In this document: piece after piece, positions 38,027 through 47,178 of the stretch
How positions within the stretch are numbered: position 1 is the first letter of the stretch
How the letters are laid out: every line of letters begins with the position of its first letter
DNA from: HK1 sp965215295
GTDB lineage: Bacteria; Pseudomonadota; Gammaproteobacteria; HK1
NCBI GenBank assembly: GCA_965215295.1
Contig: OZ244045.1
Span: 124,001 to 188,000 of the forward strand
Reading direction: 5' to 3'
Length of the DNA stretch: 64,000 nucleotides
Notes under the pieces: generated by a model
Databases searched by the model: none
Told to the model about the DNA's origin: nothing
What the model saw: the letters and a program-made list of their open reading frames with translations, nothing else
Program-made: the position numbers and the translations under genes

Positions 38027-39478
38027 GTGTCTCGGTCCTGGCAACCGATATCGGACTACGAGGTCGACCCGACGGAGCTGGCCGACAGGGAGCTGCGCGC
38101 CCTTTCGGGTGTCTGGATCGAGCGCCGGGCGGTGCTCGGCGAGTCCGATGACGTCGCGGAGTTTACCGAGCGACTCAAACGCGAGTGGGCGATAGAAACG
38201 GGCCTGATCGAGCGGCTGTACACGTTGGACCGCGGAATTACCGAGCTGATGATCGAGCACGGCGTGAACGCGGCCCTGATCCCCCACACCACGGGCGGGA
38301 ATCCCATGCACGTCGCCGCGATGATCGGCGACCAGCGGGATGCCATCGAAAGCGTTTTCACGTTCGTCAAGGGCGAGCGCCGACTGTCCACGAGCTATGT
38401 GAAGGAGCTGCACAGCCTTTTTACCCGGAACCAGGAGTTCGCCGAGGGCCGGGATCAGTTCGGTAACGAGATCCGGATGCAACTGATCCACGGAGACTAC
38501 AAACGGCAGCCGAACAACCCGACGCGCCCCGACGGCACGGTCTACCACTACTGTCCTCCCGAACACGTCGCTGCCGAGATGGACCGTCTGATGGAGCTTC
38601 ACATCGCTCATGATGTCGTCCCTCCCGAGGTCGAGGCCGCATGGCTTCATCACCGTTTCACACAGATCCATCCCTTTCAGGATGGCAACGGACGCGTTGC
38701 GAGAGCACTCGCCACCCTCGTATTCGTGAAGGCCGGCTGGTTGCCTCTGGTCGTACGCGACAGCGATCGCAAGAAGTACATCGACGCGCTCGAGTCCGCC
38801 GATGGCGGCGACTTGAAGCCGCTGGTGTCGTTCTTCTCAGGCCTGCAACGCGGGGAGTTCATCCGTGCCATCGGCATAGCGCGTGACATCGAGCAAGCCG
38901 GCCGTGTCGATGCCCGCATCGAGGCCATCCAGCGACGGCTCGCACGGCGGCGGGACGCCCTGGAGCAGGAATGGCAGGCCGCCGTGTCCACTGCCGGACA
39001 TCTGCACGCGCTGGCGAAAGAGAGGTTGGAGAAGGTCAGCTCTTCTCTGGAAGAGGCGATGAAGGGGCATGACGAGTTCAGCTTTTTCGTCGACGACGCA
39101 GAGGACGAAGGCGCCCGGAGCCACTACTTCCGCCGCCAGATAGTCTCGACGGCCATAAAGCTCCGGTACTACGCGAACACGAGGCACTACCGATCCTGGG
39201 CGCGTCTGGTCGCCAAGGACGGAAATCAATGCAACATCCTGATCGCGTTCCACTGCATCGGGCATGAATTCCAAGGGGTCCTGGCATGCTCGGGCACCTG
39301 GTTCCTCCGGGTTCGAACCGAGGATGGCGGCTTCGAAACCGCTGGCGAAACCGCTCTCGGCGACGAGGTATTCCAGATCAACTACAAGGAGGACGTGGAG
39401 GATGTCCGCGTCCGCTTCGGGGACTGGCTCGAACGGGTGATCGAGCGTGGGTTGGCGCTGTGGGAAGCGGCCCTCTGA
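38027..39478 (+). CDS. Fic-domain protein (probable AMP-transferase)
   Basis: This 483-residue protein contains the full Fic signature HPFQDGNGRVAR (catalytic His, then the phosphate-binding GNGR). It is preceded by the conserved flap region and an N-terminal helical part (ETGLIERLYTLDRG ... MIEHG) of the Fic_N type. Such enzymes usually transfer AMP to target proteins. About 200 residues follow the Fic core with a predicted coiled coil (RIEAIQRRLARRRDALEQEW) and no known domain. I choose GTG at 38027 because AGGAG lies 7 bases upstream; in-frame ATGs at 38006 and 38012 are alternatives. No paired antitoxin gene is adjacent, so it may be a stand-alone regulator or a self-inhibited enzyme. Confidence 0.8.
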   Translation: MSRSWQPISDYEVDPTELADRELRALSGVWIERRAVLGESDDVAEFTERLKREWAIETGLIERLYTLDRGITELMIEHGVNAALIPHTTGGNPMHVAAMIGDQRDAIESVFTFVKGERRLSTSYVKELHSLFTRNQEFAEGRDQFGNEIRMQLIHGDYKRQPNNPTRPDGTVYHYCPPEHVAAEMDRLMELHIAHDVVPPEVEAAWLHHRFTQIHPFQDGNGRVARALATLVFVKAGWLPLVVRDSDRKKYIDALESADGGDLKPLVSFFSGLQRGEFIRAIGIARDIEQAGRVDARIEAIQRRLARRRDALEQEWQAAVSTAGHLHALAKERLEKVSSSLEEAMKGHDEFSFFVDDAEDEGARSHYFRRQIVSTAIKLRYYANTRHYRSWARLVAKDGNQCNILIAFHCIGHEFQGVLACSGTWFLRVRTEDGGFETAGETALGDEVFQINYKEDVEDVRVRFGDWLERVIERGLALWEAAL

Positions 39479-39533
39479 CAAGTGACGCTCGCCCGAGAGT
39501 CTTGCGGAAGCGCATGAACAGTCTCCGAAGAAC

Positions 39534-39573
39534 CCGGTGCGGTTCAACGAGCACCGGTGCGGTTCAACGAGCG
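39534..39573. repeat. 20-bp tandem duplication before the sxtJ-like gene
   Basis: CCGGTGCGGTTCAACGAGC occurs twice, exactly 20 bp apart, ending about 15 bp before the start codon. It may affect translation or a regulator site, or be chance slippage. Confidence 0.5.
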
Positions 39574-39587
39574 AGGGACGACGGCCG

Positions 39588-40010
39588 ATGGAGACCCACG
39601 AACGGCTGACCCGTGGCGAGCCGGTGGCAGGAGGCTCCGACCGCGAGTTCGGCATCGTCTTCGCCGTCGTGTTCACGGTGGTCGGCCTGTTCCCGTTGCT
39701 CGGCGGCGGGCGCCCCGCCGGGTGGGCGTTCGTCGTCGCCGGGGCGATCCTGGCGACGGCCCTCTTCAAGCCGGGATGGCTGGCGCCGTTCAACCGGGTC
39801 TGGCTCCGATTCGGCCGATTGCTGCAACGTATCGTCCACCCGGTCGTCATGGGAGTAATCTATTTCGCGGTGGTGACCCCGACCGGCCTCGTCATGCGCG
39901 CCCTGGGAAAGGATCCGCTGCGCCTGCGGCGCGACCCGAACGTCGAGAGCTACTGGATCCACCGCGACCCGCCGGGTCCGGAGCCGAAATCGATGAAGAA
40001 CCAGTTCTGA
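39588..40010 (+). CDS. SxtJ-family small membrane protein
   Basis: This protein of 140 residues has hydrophobic segments at about 22-60 (FGIVFAVVFTVVGLFPLLGG, then WAFVVAGAILATALF) and another near 86-105 (MGVIYFAVVTPTGLVMRALG). The R-x-D-P motif and a short hydrophilic tail (ESYWIHRDPPG) match the SxtJ family. The function of SxtJ is unknown, but it is regularly found beside DUF5989 and NodU/CmcH-type carbamoyltransferases, exactly as here. Confidence 0.7.
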   Translation: METHERLTRGEPVAGGSDREFGIVFAVVFTVVGLFPLLGGGRPAGWAFVVAGAILATALFKPGWLAPFNRVWLRFGRLLQRIVHPVVMGVIYFAVVTPTGLVMRALGKDPLRLRRDPNVESYWIHRDPPGPEPKSMKNQF

Positions 40011-40022
40011 GGTGAGCTGCCC

Positions 40023-40184
40023 ATGCGCGCTGCAATGACCTTCCTGTGCGAGTTCTGGACCTTCCTGCGGGTGCGCAAGAAGTTCTGGTTGCTGCCGGCC
40101 ATCGTTGTCACCGCCGTGCTGGGCGGGCTGATCGTGCTGGGCCAGAGCAGCGCGGTCGCGCCGATGATCTACACGATCTTCTGA
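40023..40184 (+). CDS. DUF5989-type mini membrane protein
   Basis: This 53-residue protein starts at ATG 13 bp after the sxtJ-like stop, behind GAGGTGAG. The sequence FLCEFWTFLRVRKKFWLLP is followed by one transmembrane helix. It fits the small proteins that link sxtJ and carbamoyltransferase genes. Function is unknown; a membrane-anchoring partner is an inference. Confidence 0.65.
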   Translation: MRAAMTFLCEFWTFLRVRKKFWLLPAIVVTAVLGGLIVLGQSSAVAPMIYTIF

Positions 40185-40195
40185 GTCTCTGAGCA

Positions 40196-42070
40196 GTGCG
40201 CGTCCTCGGGCTCTCGGCGTTCTATCACGACAGCGCCGCCGCCCTCGTCGAGGACGGACGGATCGTCGCGGCTGCGCAGGAGGAGCGCTTCACGCGCAAG
40301 AAGCACGACTCGGACTATCCCGCCCACGCCGTGGCGTGGTGCCTGGAGGCGGGCGGCATCGGGCTCGGGGAGGTCGATCGGGTCGCCTTCTACGACAAGC
40401 CCTTCCTGAAGTTCGAACGTCTGCTCGAGACCGCGGTGGCGTTCGCGCCGCGCGGCTTCCGCTCCTTTTCGGCGGCGGTCCCGGTCTGGGTCAAGGAGAA
40501 GCTGTTCCAGAAAGCCCTGCTGGGCCGCAAGCTGCGCGTCCTGGCCCCGGAGCTGGATTGGAACACGAGGCTGCTGTTCGCCGAGCACCACCAATCGCAC
40601 GCGGCGAGCGCGTTCTACCCGTCTCCCTTCCGCGATGCGGTGGTCCTCACCATGGACGGGGTCGGCGAATGGGCCACCACTTCCGTGGCCATCGGCCACG
40701 GCAACACGCTGGAGATGACGCGGGAGATCCACTTCCCCCACTCCCTGGGGCTGCTCTACTCGGCGTTTACTTATTACACCGGCTTCAAGGTGAATTCCGG
40801 CGAGTACAAGCTGATGGGCCTGGCGCCCTACGGCGAGCCGCGATACGCCCAGACCATTCTCGACCACCTGATCGACCTGAAACCGGACGGCACGTTCCGC
40901 CTCGATCTCGACCATTTCGATTACTGCACCGGCCTCACCATGACCAACGCCCGGTTCGACGCACTGTTCGGCGGCCCCCCGCGCAAGCCGGACGAGCCGC
41001 TGGCGCAGCGGCACATGGACGTGGCCGCCTCGGCGCAGGCGGTGGTCGAGGAAGCGGTGCTGCGGCTGACCCGCTCGCTGCGCGAGGAGACCGGCATCCC
41101 CCGCCTGTGTCTGGCCGGCGGCGTCGCGCTCAACTGTGTAGCCAACGGCAAGGTCCTGCGGGATGGCCGGTTCGACGACATGTGGGTCCAGCCCGCGGCG
41201 GGCGACGCCGGGGGCGCGCTCGGCGCCGCGCTGGCGGCGAGCCACCAGGTGTTCGGGGAGCCGCGGAGTGCGTGCGGCCCGGGCGAGGACGGGCGCCCGC
41301 AACGCGAAGCGGGCGGAGACGCCATGCGGGGAGCCCTGCTCGGTCCCGGCTTCGAAGCGGACGAGGTCCGCCGTGCGCTCGATGCGGCGGGCGCACGCTA
41401 CGAGGTGCTCCCGGACGACGAGCTGGTCGAGGCCACGGCCTCGGCGCTGGTCGCGGGCAAGGTGGTGGGCTGGTTCCAGGGCCGGATGGAGTTCGGCCCG
41501 CGCGCCCTCGGCAACCGCTCCATCCTGGCCGACGCCCGCTCGCCTGCCATGCAGAAGACGCTCAACCTCAAGGTCAAGCGCCGCGAGTCCTTCCGCCCCT
41601 TCGCGCCGAGCGTGCCGCGGGAGCACGTCTCGGCGTGGTTCGACCTTGATTGCGACAGTCCCTACATGCTGCTGACGGCCGGCGTGAAGCCGTCGCGACG
41701 CAAGCCCGTGCCCGGGTCGGGGTCGGAGCAGGCGCTCCGCGGGCTTGACCGGTTGAAAGTGCCGCACTCGGACATCCCGGCGGTCACCCATGTGGACTAC
41801 TCCGCCCGTGTACAGACCGTTCACCGCGAGACCAACCCCCGCTACCACGCGTTGCTCGAAGCCTTCAGGGAAAAGACCGGCTGCCCGGTGCTCGTGAACA
41901 CCAGCTTCAACGTCCGGGGCGAGCCCATCGTGTGCACGCCCGCGGACGCCTTCCGCTGCTTCATGGGCACGGACATCGACTGCCTCGCCATCGGCCCCTG
42001 CTTCCTGCGCAAGGAGGCGCAGGACCCGTCGCTCAAGCGCGCCGGTGCGGACTCGTTCGAGCCGGACTGA
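40196..42070 (+). CDS. NodU/CmcH/TobZ-family carbamoyltransferase
   Basis: This protein of 624 residues starts with GTG 11 bp after the DUF5989 gene. The N-terminal Kae1-like domain opens VLGLSAFYHDSAAAL and contains the metal-binding EHHQSHAASAF. The C-terminal domain holds GRMEFGPRALGNRSIL and VNTSFNVRGEPIV, hallmarks of the family. It uses carbamoyl phosphate to carbamoylate hydroxyl groups of sugars or secondary metabolites. There is no biosynthetic cluster next to it: the region downstream is insertion-element debris. The acceptor is therefore unknown, and a surface polysaccharide or glycolipid is a reasonable guess. Confidence 0.85.
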   Translation: MRVLGLSAFYHDSAAALVEDGRIVAAAQEERFTRKKHDSDYPAHAVAWCLEAGGIGLGEVDRVAFYDKPFLKFERLLETAVAFAPRGFRSFSAAVPVWVKEKLFQKALLGRKLRVLAPELDWNTRLLFAEHHQSHAASAFYPSPFRDAVVLTMDGVGEWATTSVAIGHGNTLEMTREIHFPHSLGLLYSAFTYYTGFKVNSGEYKLMGLAPYGEPRYAQTILDHLIDLKPDGTFRLDLDHFDYCTGLTMTNARFDALFGGPPRKPDEPLAQRHMDVAASAQAVVEEAVLRLTRSLREETGIPRLCLAGGVALNCVANGKVLRDGRFDDMWVQPAAGDAGGALGAALAASHQVFGEPRSACGPGEDGRPQREAGGDAMRGALLGPGFEADEVRRALDAAGARYEVLPDDELVEATASALVAGKVVGWFQGRMEFGPRALGNRSILADARSPAMQKTLNLKVKRRESFRPFAPSVPREHVSAWFDLDCDSPYMLLTAGVKPSRRKPVPGSGSEQALRGLDRLKVPHSDIPAVTHVDYSARVQTVHRETNPRYHALLEAFREKTGCPVLVNTSFNVRGEPIVCTPADAFRCFMGTDIDCLAIGPCFLRKEAQDPSLKRAGADSFEPD

Positions 42071-42170
42071 CGAGTCGGCGCATGAGTGCCGATCGTTCAG
42101 GCGGGAACGGATACGGAAGGAATTGCTCGAAGGAGTGGAGCGAACGATGCCGGATGCCGGTCCCCCATGA

Positions 42171-42205
42171 AACCGGACAAATGACGTGCTACCGCACCGG
42201 ACAGG
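42171..42205. repeat. Possible terminal remnant of another insertion sequence
   Basis: ACCGGACA occurs twice, 24 bp apart (42172 and 42196), directly against the border of element copy B. Repeated short sites at this spacing are common at transposon ends. It could be the lost end of the IS481-like element whose gene is cut by copy B. Confidence 0.3.
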
Positions 42206-42529
42206 TGTTGCGTCGCACGTAATTTCGTAAGGGATTTGTCGGTTTATTTCTGATCGGCTGAGGGCTGATTTCTCACATTGTCCCCCCATCGTCGGAGAGC
42301 GGTGCCAGTGCGGGCCGAGCGCCTGCGTTCACCGGGATCGCGGCGGCGGTCGCGACGATCACGGTGCTCGTGGTGACGGTGAGTTCACCAGCGCGCCCGT
42401 GTTCGTTGAACGGGCGCGCTGGTGGGTGCGGGGGGTGGTCGAAGGCGAAGGCGAGGTCGTTGAGGAGTTCGCACAGATGAGCGGTGGCCTCGTCGCTGAT
42501 GTCGTGGTGCACGACGAGTCAAGACCGGT

Positions 42530-43330
42530 TCACAGCCGCAACTCCGCGACAGCGTGCTCGAGGTGCACGGCGGTGACGGTGCGCTCGCCTGTTGCGGCGG
42601 CGGCGGTGAGGGCGTAGTGGGCGATGCGATTGATGAGCCGGGGCAATCCGCGAGCGCTGTGCGCCAGCGCCTCGACGGCGGGGGGGTCGAACAGGGGGAG
42701 TTCGCAGCCGGCCAGACGCAGGCGGTGGGCGAGGTAGGCGTGGAGTTCCTCGCGGTCGATGCCGGCGAGGTGGTGGCGTACGACGAGGCGTTGGGAGAGC
42801 GATTCGTGCACGGCCATGGCGAGGCGGCGGCGCAGCTCGGTGAGTCCGACGAGTAGCAGGCACAGGCGGTTGTCGCTGTCCATGGCGAAGTTGGTCAACA
42901 AGCGAAGGTCTTCGAGGACGTCGTTGCGCAGGTGCTGGGCTTCGTCGATGACGAGCACGGGGAGCTGCTTGGCCTCGCACACCAATCGGGTGATTTCGGT
43001 GCGGATGGCGCGGTAGGCGGTGGCGCGCGAGCGCTCGGTGGGCAGTCCCAGTTCCCAGGCGATGGATTTGTACATGTCGAGGACGTTTCCGGTGGTCAGG
43101 CAGACGTAGCCCACCCGATACAGGCCCGGATGCAGGGCGGCGGTGACGTGACGGCACACGGTGGTTTTGCCCGAGCCGACCTCTCCGGTCATGAGGCCGA
43201 TGCCCTTGAGTTCGATGAGGTGATGGAGCCGTGCCTGGGCCTCGCGCCGGGAGTTCGACTCGAACAGCTCATCGGTGTGGGCCGGGGTCTCGAAGGGGAG
43301 CCGGGTGAGGGCGAAGTGTCGCAGGTACAT
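42530..43330 (-). CDS. ExeA/TnsC-like AAA ATPase (copy B)
   Basis: Its sequence is identical to the ATPase of copy A, with intact Walker A and B motifs. Its start overlaps the transposase stop by one base. Confidence 0.85.
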   Translation of the reverse strand: MYLRHFALTRLPFETPAHTDELFESNSRREAQARLHHLIELKGIGLMTGEVGSGKTTVCRHVTAALHPGLYRVGYVCLTTGNVLDMYKSIAWELGLPTERSRATAYRAIRTEITRLVCEAKQLPVLVIDEAQHLRNDVLEDLRLLTNFAMDSDNRLCLLLVGLTELRRRLAMAVHESLSQRLVVRHHLAGIDREELHAYLAHRLRLAGCELPLFDPPAVEALAHSARGLPRLINRIAHYALTAAAATGERTVTAVHLEHAVAELRL

Positions 43331-44655
43331 TACGGGTTCTCCTTGAGGGTGCGCATCGTCAGAGGCGAGGTGGGTGGTTCGGATGCGGGGGTGTCGCACT
43401 GGAGCTGCCAGGAGGGTCGGTGGCGCTTGACGGCGGTGTTGGCGTAGGCGTCGAGGCGGGTGGCCCTCCCGGCACCCTTGCCGTCGTGGACGACCTCGAT
43501 GGGGCGCGCAGGCGGTGCGTCGGGGTCGTAGCGCAAGGTGACGGATTGGCCGACGAGCACGGCGTCGACCTCGTAGAGTCGTCCGTGGAGGCTGACGGTG
43601 CGGTCTTTCATGACGCGGCGTTTGGCCTCGAACAGGAAGAGGTCGTCGAGGTCGAGGCGGGGGCCGGGGAAGCGCACGTCGTGCCCGGCGAGTGCCCACT
43701 GGTCGAGGGGGGTGCGCCCGTCGAGTCCGCGATGGGGCGAGCGGTGGTACTCGCCCTCGACCCAGGCCCAGAGGGTGCGGTTCAACGTCTCCAGGCTCTC
43801 GGTGGCCTCGGCGGTGAGGTGGGCGAGCCAGGCGGCGCGCAGGGTGCGGAAGAAGCGCTCGATTTTTCCCTTTCCGGCGGGCTGATAGGGCCGGGCGTGG
43901 ATGAGCGCGATGCCGAGCTTGGCGCATACCAGTGCGAGCTGCTGGGAGCGGAAGCTCGCCCCGTTGTCGACATAGAGCCTTGCGGGGAGGCCGCGCCGCG
44001 CGATGGCCTGCTTGAACACGGGCAGGAAGGCGGTGGTGTTGTCCGCGTAGGCGAAGGCGGCGAAGGGGATGACGCGGGTGGCGTCGTCGATGAACGCGAT
44101 GAGGAAGGCCTTTCGGCGCCGGCGCCCGTCGCGCACCTTCGGTCCGTGCATCACGTCGCTCATCCACAGCTCGCCGGCGTTGCGGAAGGCGAATCGTCGC
44201 CGGTCGGTGGCGACGGGGTCGCCGGGGCGTTTGTCGAGCAGTCCTTCGCGCGAGAGCAGCCGGTGCACGGTCGACGGCGCGAGGGGATGGTCGACGCCGC
44301 GTTCGCGGGCGGCGCGGATGAGGGCCTTGACCGAGAGTGCAGGCCGCTCGGTCTTGAGCGCAACGAGCCACTCGGCGACCTCGGGGGGCAGGCGCCGGGG
44401 CTGGCCGCGGTCGGCGCGGGTCTTCGGGTACAGCGCCTCGAACCCGCCGTTGCGATACAGGCTGAGCCAGTCGCGCATCGTCTCGACGGCGACGCGGGTA
44501 CGGCGGGTGCCGGGGATGGTGTAGGTGCGTTGAGCTTTCTCGTGCAGGGCGCGGCGGATGTCGCGGCTGCCCGGCGGCAGTGGGAGCACGTCGGCGATGA
44601 GGCCGTAGCGGAACAGCGCCACGGCGTTGCGCAGCGTCTCGTCGGGGTCGTTCAT
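43330..44655 (-). CDS. DDE (rve-type) transposase (copy B)
   Basis: Its sequence is identical to the transposase of copy A, with D167, D230 and E266 retained. Nothing in this copy suggests inactivation. Confidence 0.85.
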   Translation of the reverse strand: MNDPDETLRNAVALFRYGLIADVLPLPPGSRDIRRALHEKAQRTYTIPGTRRTRVAVETMRDWLSLYRNGGFEALYPKTRADRGQPRRLPPEVAEWLVALKTERPALSVKALIRAARERGVDHPLAPSTVHRLLSREGLLDKRPGDPVATDRRRFAFRNAGELWMSDVMHGPKVRDGRRRRKAFLIAFIDDATRVIPFAAFAYADNTTAFLPVFKQAIARRGLPARLYVDNGASFRSQQLALVCAKLGIALIHARPYQPAGKGKIERFFRTLRAAWLAHLTAEATESLETLNRTLWAWVEGEYHRSPHRGLDGRTPLDQWALAGHDVRFPGPRLDLDDLFLFEAKRRVMKDRTVSLHGRLYEVDAVLVGQSVTLRYDPDAPPARPIEVVHDGKGAGRATRLDAYANTAVKRHRPSWQLQCDTPASEPPTSPLTMRTLKENP

Positions 44656-44702
44656 CGGTGCAGTCCTCGTCGGTGGGGCGCATCGGCCCGGGGGACGAGA
44701 CG

Positions 44703-45326
44703 CTACGCAGGCGACGGCGGCGGGTCAGGCCCCCTCTTGTGTTGGCGCGCTGGCTTGCGATTCGTCGTGCTGAGGCGGTGGGGGTGGAACCCCAAGGGGG
44801 CGGGCAGCATGGGGAGCTGCGCGTCGGTGAGGGTACGCAACGTCCGCAACGCGGTGTCGGTCTCGAGCCGCGTGCGCACCGCGCCCACCTCGGCGACACA
44901 CCGGGCGAGGAGGTCGGGGAGTAGCCCGATGACGATACTCAGGACGTGATGGACAAGACGGACCCGGTGCTCGACCCAGCGCATCGCCCCCGCAAGCTCG
45001 ACCGCGTCGCGGCGCAGCTCATTGGCCGCGGCGGCCAGGCTCGGGGCCTGCTCGGCGTGGGCCACCACCGCCTCGACGGTGTCGAGCTCACCGGGCAGCC
45101 GTGCGGCCAGACAGTCCGGCAGCCGGCTGAAGGTGGTGTGGCTCTCAGGGCAGTACCAGCGAGCGATGCGTGTCCCGCGCGGGCTCTTGCGCGCGTAGGT
45201 GCCGTGGCGTGCCAGTGAACATCCCCCGTGGGGGTGATTCGGACACCGCTCAAGGGTTGCAGCGCGCCACGCCTGGGCCTTAACGTATTGCTCGCCGGTA
45301 AGCCCCGTCTCGTAGCGAAGCTGCAC
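44703..45326 (-). CDS. Zinc-ribbon-like accessory protein (copy B)
   Basis: It is identical to the copy A protein. The GTG start is chosen as there; a longer in-frame start exists at 45443. Confidence 0.6.
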   Translation of the reverse strand: MQLRYETGLTGEQYVKAQAWRAATLERCPNHPHGGCSLARHGTYARKSPRGTRIARWYCPESHTTFSRLPDCLAARLPGELDTVEAVVAHAEQAPSLAAAANELRRDAVELAGAMRWVEHRVRLVHHVLSIVIGLLPDLLARCVAEVGAVRTRLETDTALRTLRTLTDAQLPMLPAPLGFHPHRLSTTNRKPARQHKRGPDPPPSPA

Positions 45327-45616
45327 CGGCCGTGGCCCGGCGGGGTTCGTCCCCCCGCGCGGGCCAACTCCTCTGTCGTCCCAAGGGGTGGCGAGACTAC
45401 GGCGGCACTGGCCCGACGCCAAGCGGTGACGATGGGCACGCATCCGCCCGATCGGGCGACGACATCCTCAGCACCTGCTACGCAACGATCCTTGCCACAG
45501 GGGACCGCACCCGCTCCGACCGGTTCCCGGATTGCTTCGTCATCCCAGGAAATCCGTCTACGGAATAGTCCGACCCATTCCCGTGGGGGTCCCACGACGG
45601 AATGTGAAAAACAACA

Positions 45617-46022
45617 GGGGCAGGACGAACAGTGGGACGTTGAGTTGTTCGCAGGCGTTTTCGAACTCGGCCATGAATTCGCTGCCGCCATCGACCTGGA
45701 GGGACAGGAGCGGGAACGGCAGTGTGTTGGCGAGGGCCATCAGGAAGCGTTTGGCGTTGCCGGCGGTGGCTCGCGAGTAGACCCGGGTGACCATGAATCT
45801 GGAGTCTGGACACACGGCACGGAACTCTTTCAGCGTCTGTCCGGCGCAGGTGTAGGTCATATGGTCGACCTGCACCCGCTCCCCGGGTCTGCGGGGCTTG
45901 GCCGTGTACTTCCAGCGCTTCGCCCACTTCTCGAAGCGTCGCAGGCGTTTGGGCTTGATGCGTCCCTCGCACAACGAGGCACGGCGGATCGCGCCGCTCG
46001 CCAGGGCACGTTCGAGGATGCG
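45617..46022 (-). pseudogene. IS481-like transposase gene, middle part (cut on both sides)
   Basis: It is read from the IS3-like element border: RILERALASGAIRRASLCEG, then the integrase core with QVDHMTYTCAGQTLKEF (first Asp) and LQVDGGSEFMAEFE (second Asp). The frame stops at the border of copy B right after LNVPLFVLP, so the catalytic Glu and the C-terminus are lost. It continues in frame from the 5' part at 51041-51427 once the IS3-like element and one GCG duplicate are removed. It is not functional. Confidence 0.8.
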
Positions 46023-46062
46023 CGGAACCTGTCAACGACATTGAGACAGTAGCGGTCAGCAT

Positions 46063-47064
46063 TTACTGAGCAATCTGCGGCGTCGTCGCCGCGTCCGGTG
46101 GGTTGATCCAGACCTCGGTGGGAGGAGGTTGGGGTTTCGGGCTTCCATGAACGAATCGTTCCGGGTGCCGGGTCCAGGCGCGACGCAGGGTGCGTTGGCG
46201 TTTCTCGACAATGCGCCGAGCGTGCCCGTGATGGACGTCATCGGGGGTGAGCATCGCGATTCCGCCATGGCGGTGCTCGGTGTTGTACCAAGGGAAGAAG
46301 GACCGGCAGAACGCGGCCGCGGCGGCGATGTCTGCGAAGCGCCCAGGGAAGCCGGGATGGTACTTCAGGGTCTTGAACTGCGCCTCGGAGAAGGGGTTGT
46401 CGTCGCTGACCCGTGGGCGGCTCAGAGAGCGGGTGACACCGAGGTCGGCGAGCAGTTGCGCGGTGCACTTGCTGGTCATGGGTGCGCCGCGGTCCGAATG
46501 CAAGGTGAGCACCTGAGGCTCGATGCCCTGCTTGAGGCACGATTGCTCGATGAGCCGGCTGGCCAGGGCGGCGCTTTCGCGTTCGGCGACCATCCACCCC
46601 ACGACGTATCGGCTGAAGATGTCGAGCAAGACGTAGAGGTAGAAGTACGTCCAGCGCTTGGGCCCGAGCAGGCGGGTGATGTCCCACGACCAGGTCTGGT
46701 TCGGGGCGGTGGCGACGAGTTCGGGCTTGGTGTAAGGCGGATGGGCGAGCTGATTGCGCCGCTCTCGCACCGGCTGCTCGGTGGCGAGGATGCGGTACAT
46801 GGTGCGTTCCGAGCACAGGTACTGCCCTTCATCGAGCAGAGTCGCGACGACCTCGGCGGGCGAGCGGTCGACGAAGCGTGGGGAGGCGAGCACGTCGAGG
46901 ACACGCTCGCGTTCGTGCTCATCGAGCGCCCGGGCGGGCGTCTTTCGGGGCTGCTGGTGCCCGGGAGCGGGCCTGCGACGACGGTAGAAGGTTGCCCTGG
47001 ACACCCCCAGCGCTCGGCACGCCGGCGCGATGCCGACATGCTGTGCGAGCGAGGTGGCTGCCAT
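46063..47064 (-). CDS. IS3-family transposase orfB (DDE catalytic subunit)
   Basis: In this 333-residue protein, an HTH_21-like N-terminus (ALGVSRATFYRRRR, YLCSERTMYRIL) is followed by an rve core with D128 (TWSWDITR), D191 (LHSDRGAP) and E227 (NPFSEAQFK), DD35E spacing. The ATG overlaps the orfA stop by one base (TGATG). This suggests translational coupling rather than the -1 frameshift common in this family. The gene itself is intact, but orfA is split, so the element probably cannot make its normal transposase pair. Confidence 0.85.
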   Translation of the reverse strand: MAATSLAQHVGIAPACRALGVSRATFYRRRRPAPGHQQPRKTPARALDEHERERVLDVLASPRFVDRSPAEVVATLLDEGQYLCSERTMYRILATEQPVRERRNQLAHPPYTKPELVATAPNQTWSWDITRLLGPKRWTYFYLYVLLDIFSRYVVGWMVAERESAALASRLIEQSCLKQGIEPQVLTLHSDRGAPMTSKCTAQLLADLGVTRSLSRPRVSDDNPFSEAQFKTLKYHPGFPGRFADIAAAAAFCRSFFPWYNTEHRHGGIAMLTPDDVHHGHARRIVEKRQRTLRRAWTRHPERFVHGSPKPQPPPTEVWINPPDAATTPQIAQ

Positions 47065-47178
47065 CAGCAGTCCTTCCCGGCGTCGAGGCTCAATCCCAGC
47101 AGCCCGGCAACTTTTCCCTGGACTTCGAGGATCGTGTGTGCGGTGGCGAGTTCCTTCTCCAGGCGCACCACCTTCGCC
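47064..47178 (-). pseudogene. IS3-family orfA, 3' part
   Basis: This codes the end of orfA, VVRLEKELATAHTILEVQGK to the stop, a leucine-zipper-like segment. It lies on the far side of element copy C from the 5' part at 50590-50970. Removing the insert joins LEAK to VVRLEKE in frame. Confidence 0.8.
47172..47178. repeat. Target-site duplication, left side of copy C
   Basis: CTTCGCC directly abuts the left end of copy C and recurs at 50590-50596 directly after its right end. A 7-bp duplication fixes the element boundaries. Confidence 0.8.

Larger units (their letters stand above)
42206..45616 (-). mobile_element. 3,411-bp three-gene transposable element, copy B (inverted)
   Basis: Same length and gene content as copy A, opposite orientation; the coded proteins are identical. 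The outer flanks (GGACAGG and GGGGCAG) do not form a target duplication. One border lies inside the IS481-like transposase gene, whose 3' end is missing on the other side. This implies a deletion or recombination between copies after insertion. Confidence 0.9.

Noticed and set aside
39290..39330. GGTTCGAACC-like motif suggesting a tRNA T-loop
   Set aside because: It lies inside the fic gene and no acceptor stem or anticodon arm can be drawn around it.
43420..44949. 509-codon frame opposite the transposase of copy B (and equivalents in A and C)
   Set aside because: It is antisense to an intact DDE gene, Gly/Val/Ala-rich, with no known domain.
32570..45616. Composite transposon bounded by copies A and B
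   Set aside because: The outer flanks (TCGAAAC on the left, GGGGCAG on the right) do not match, so movement as a unit is not supported.
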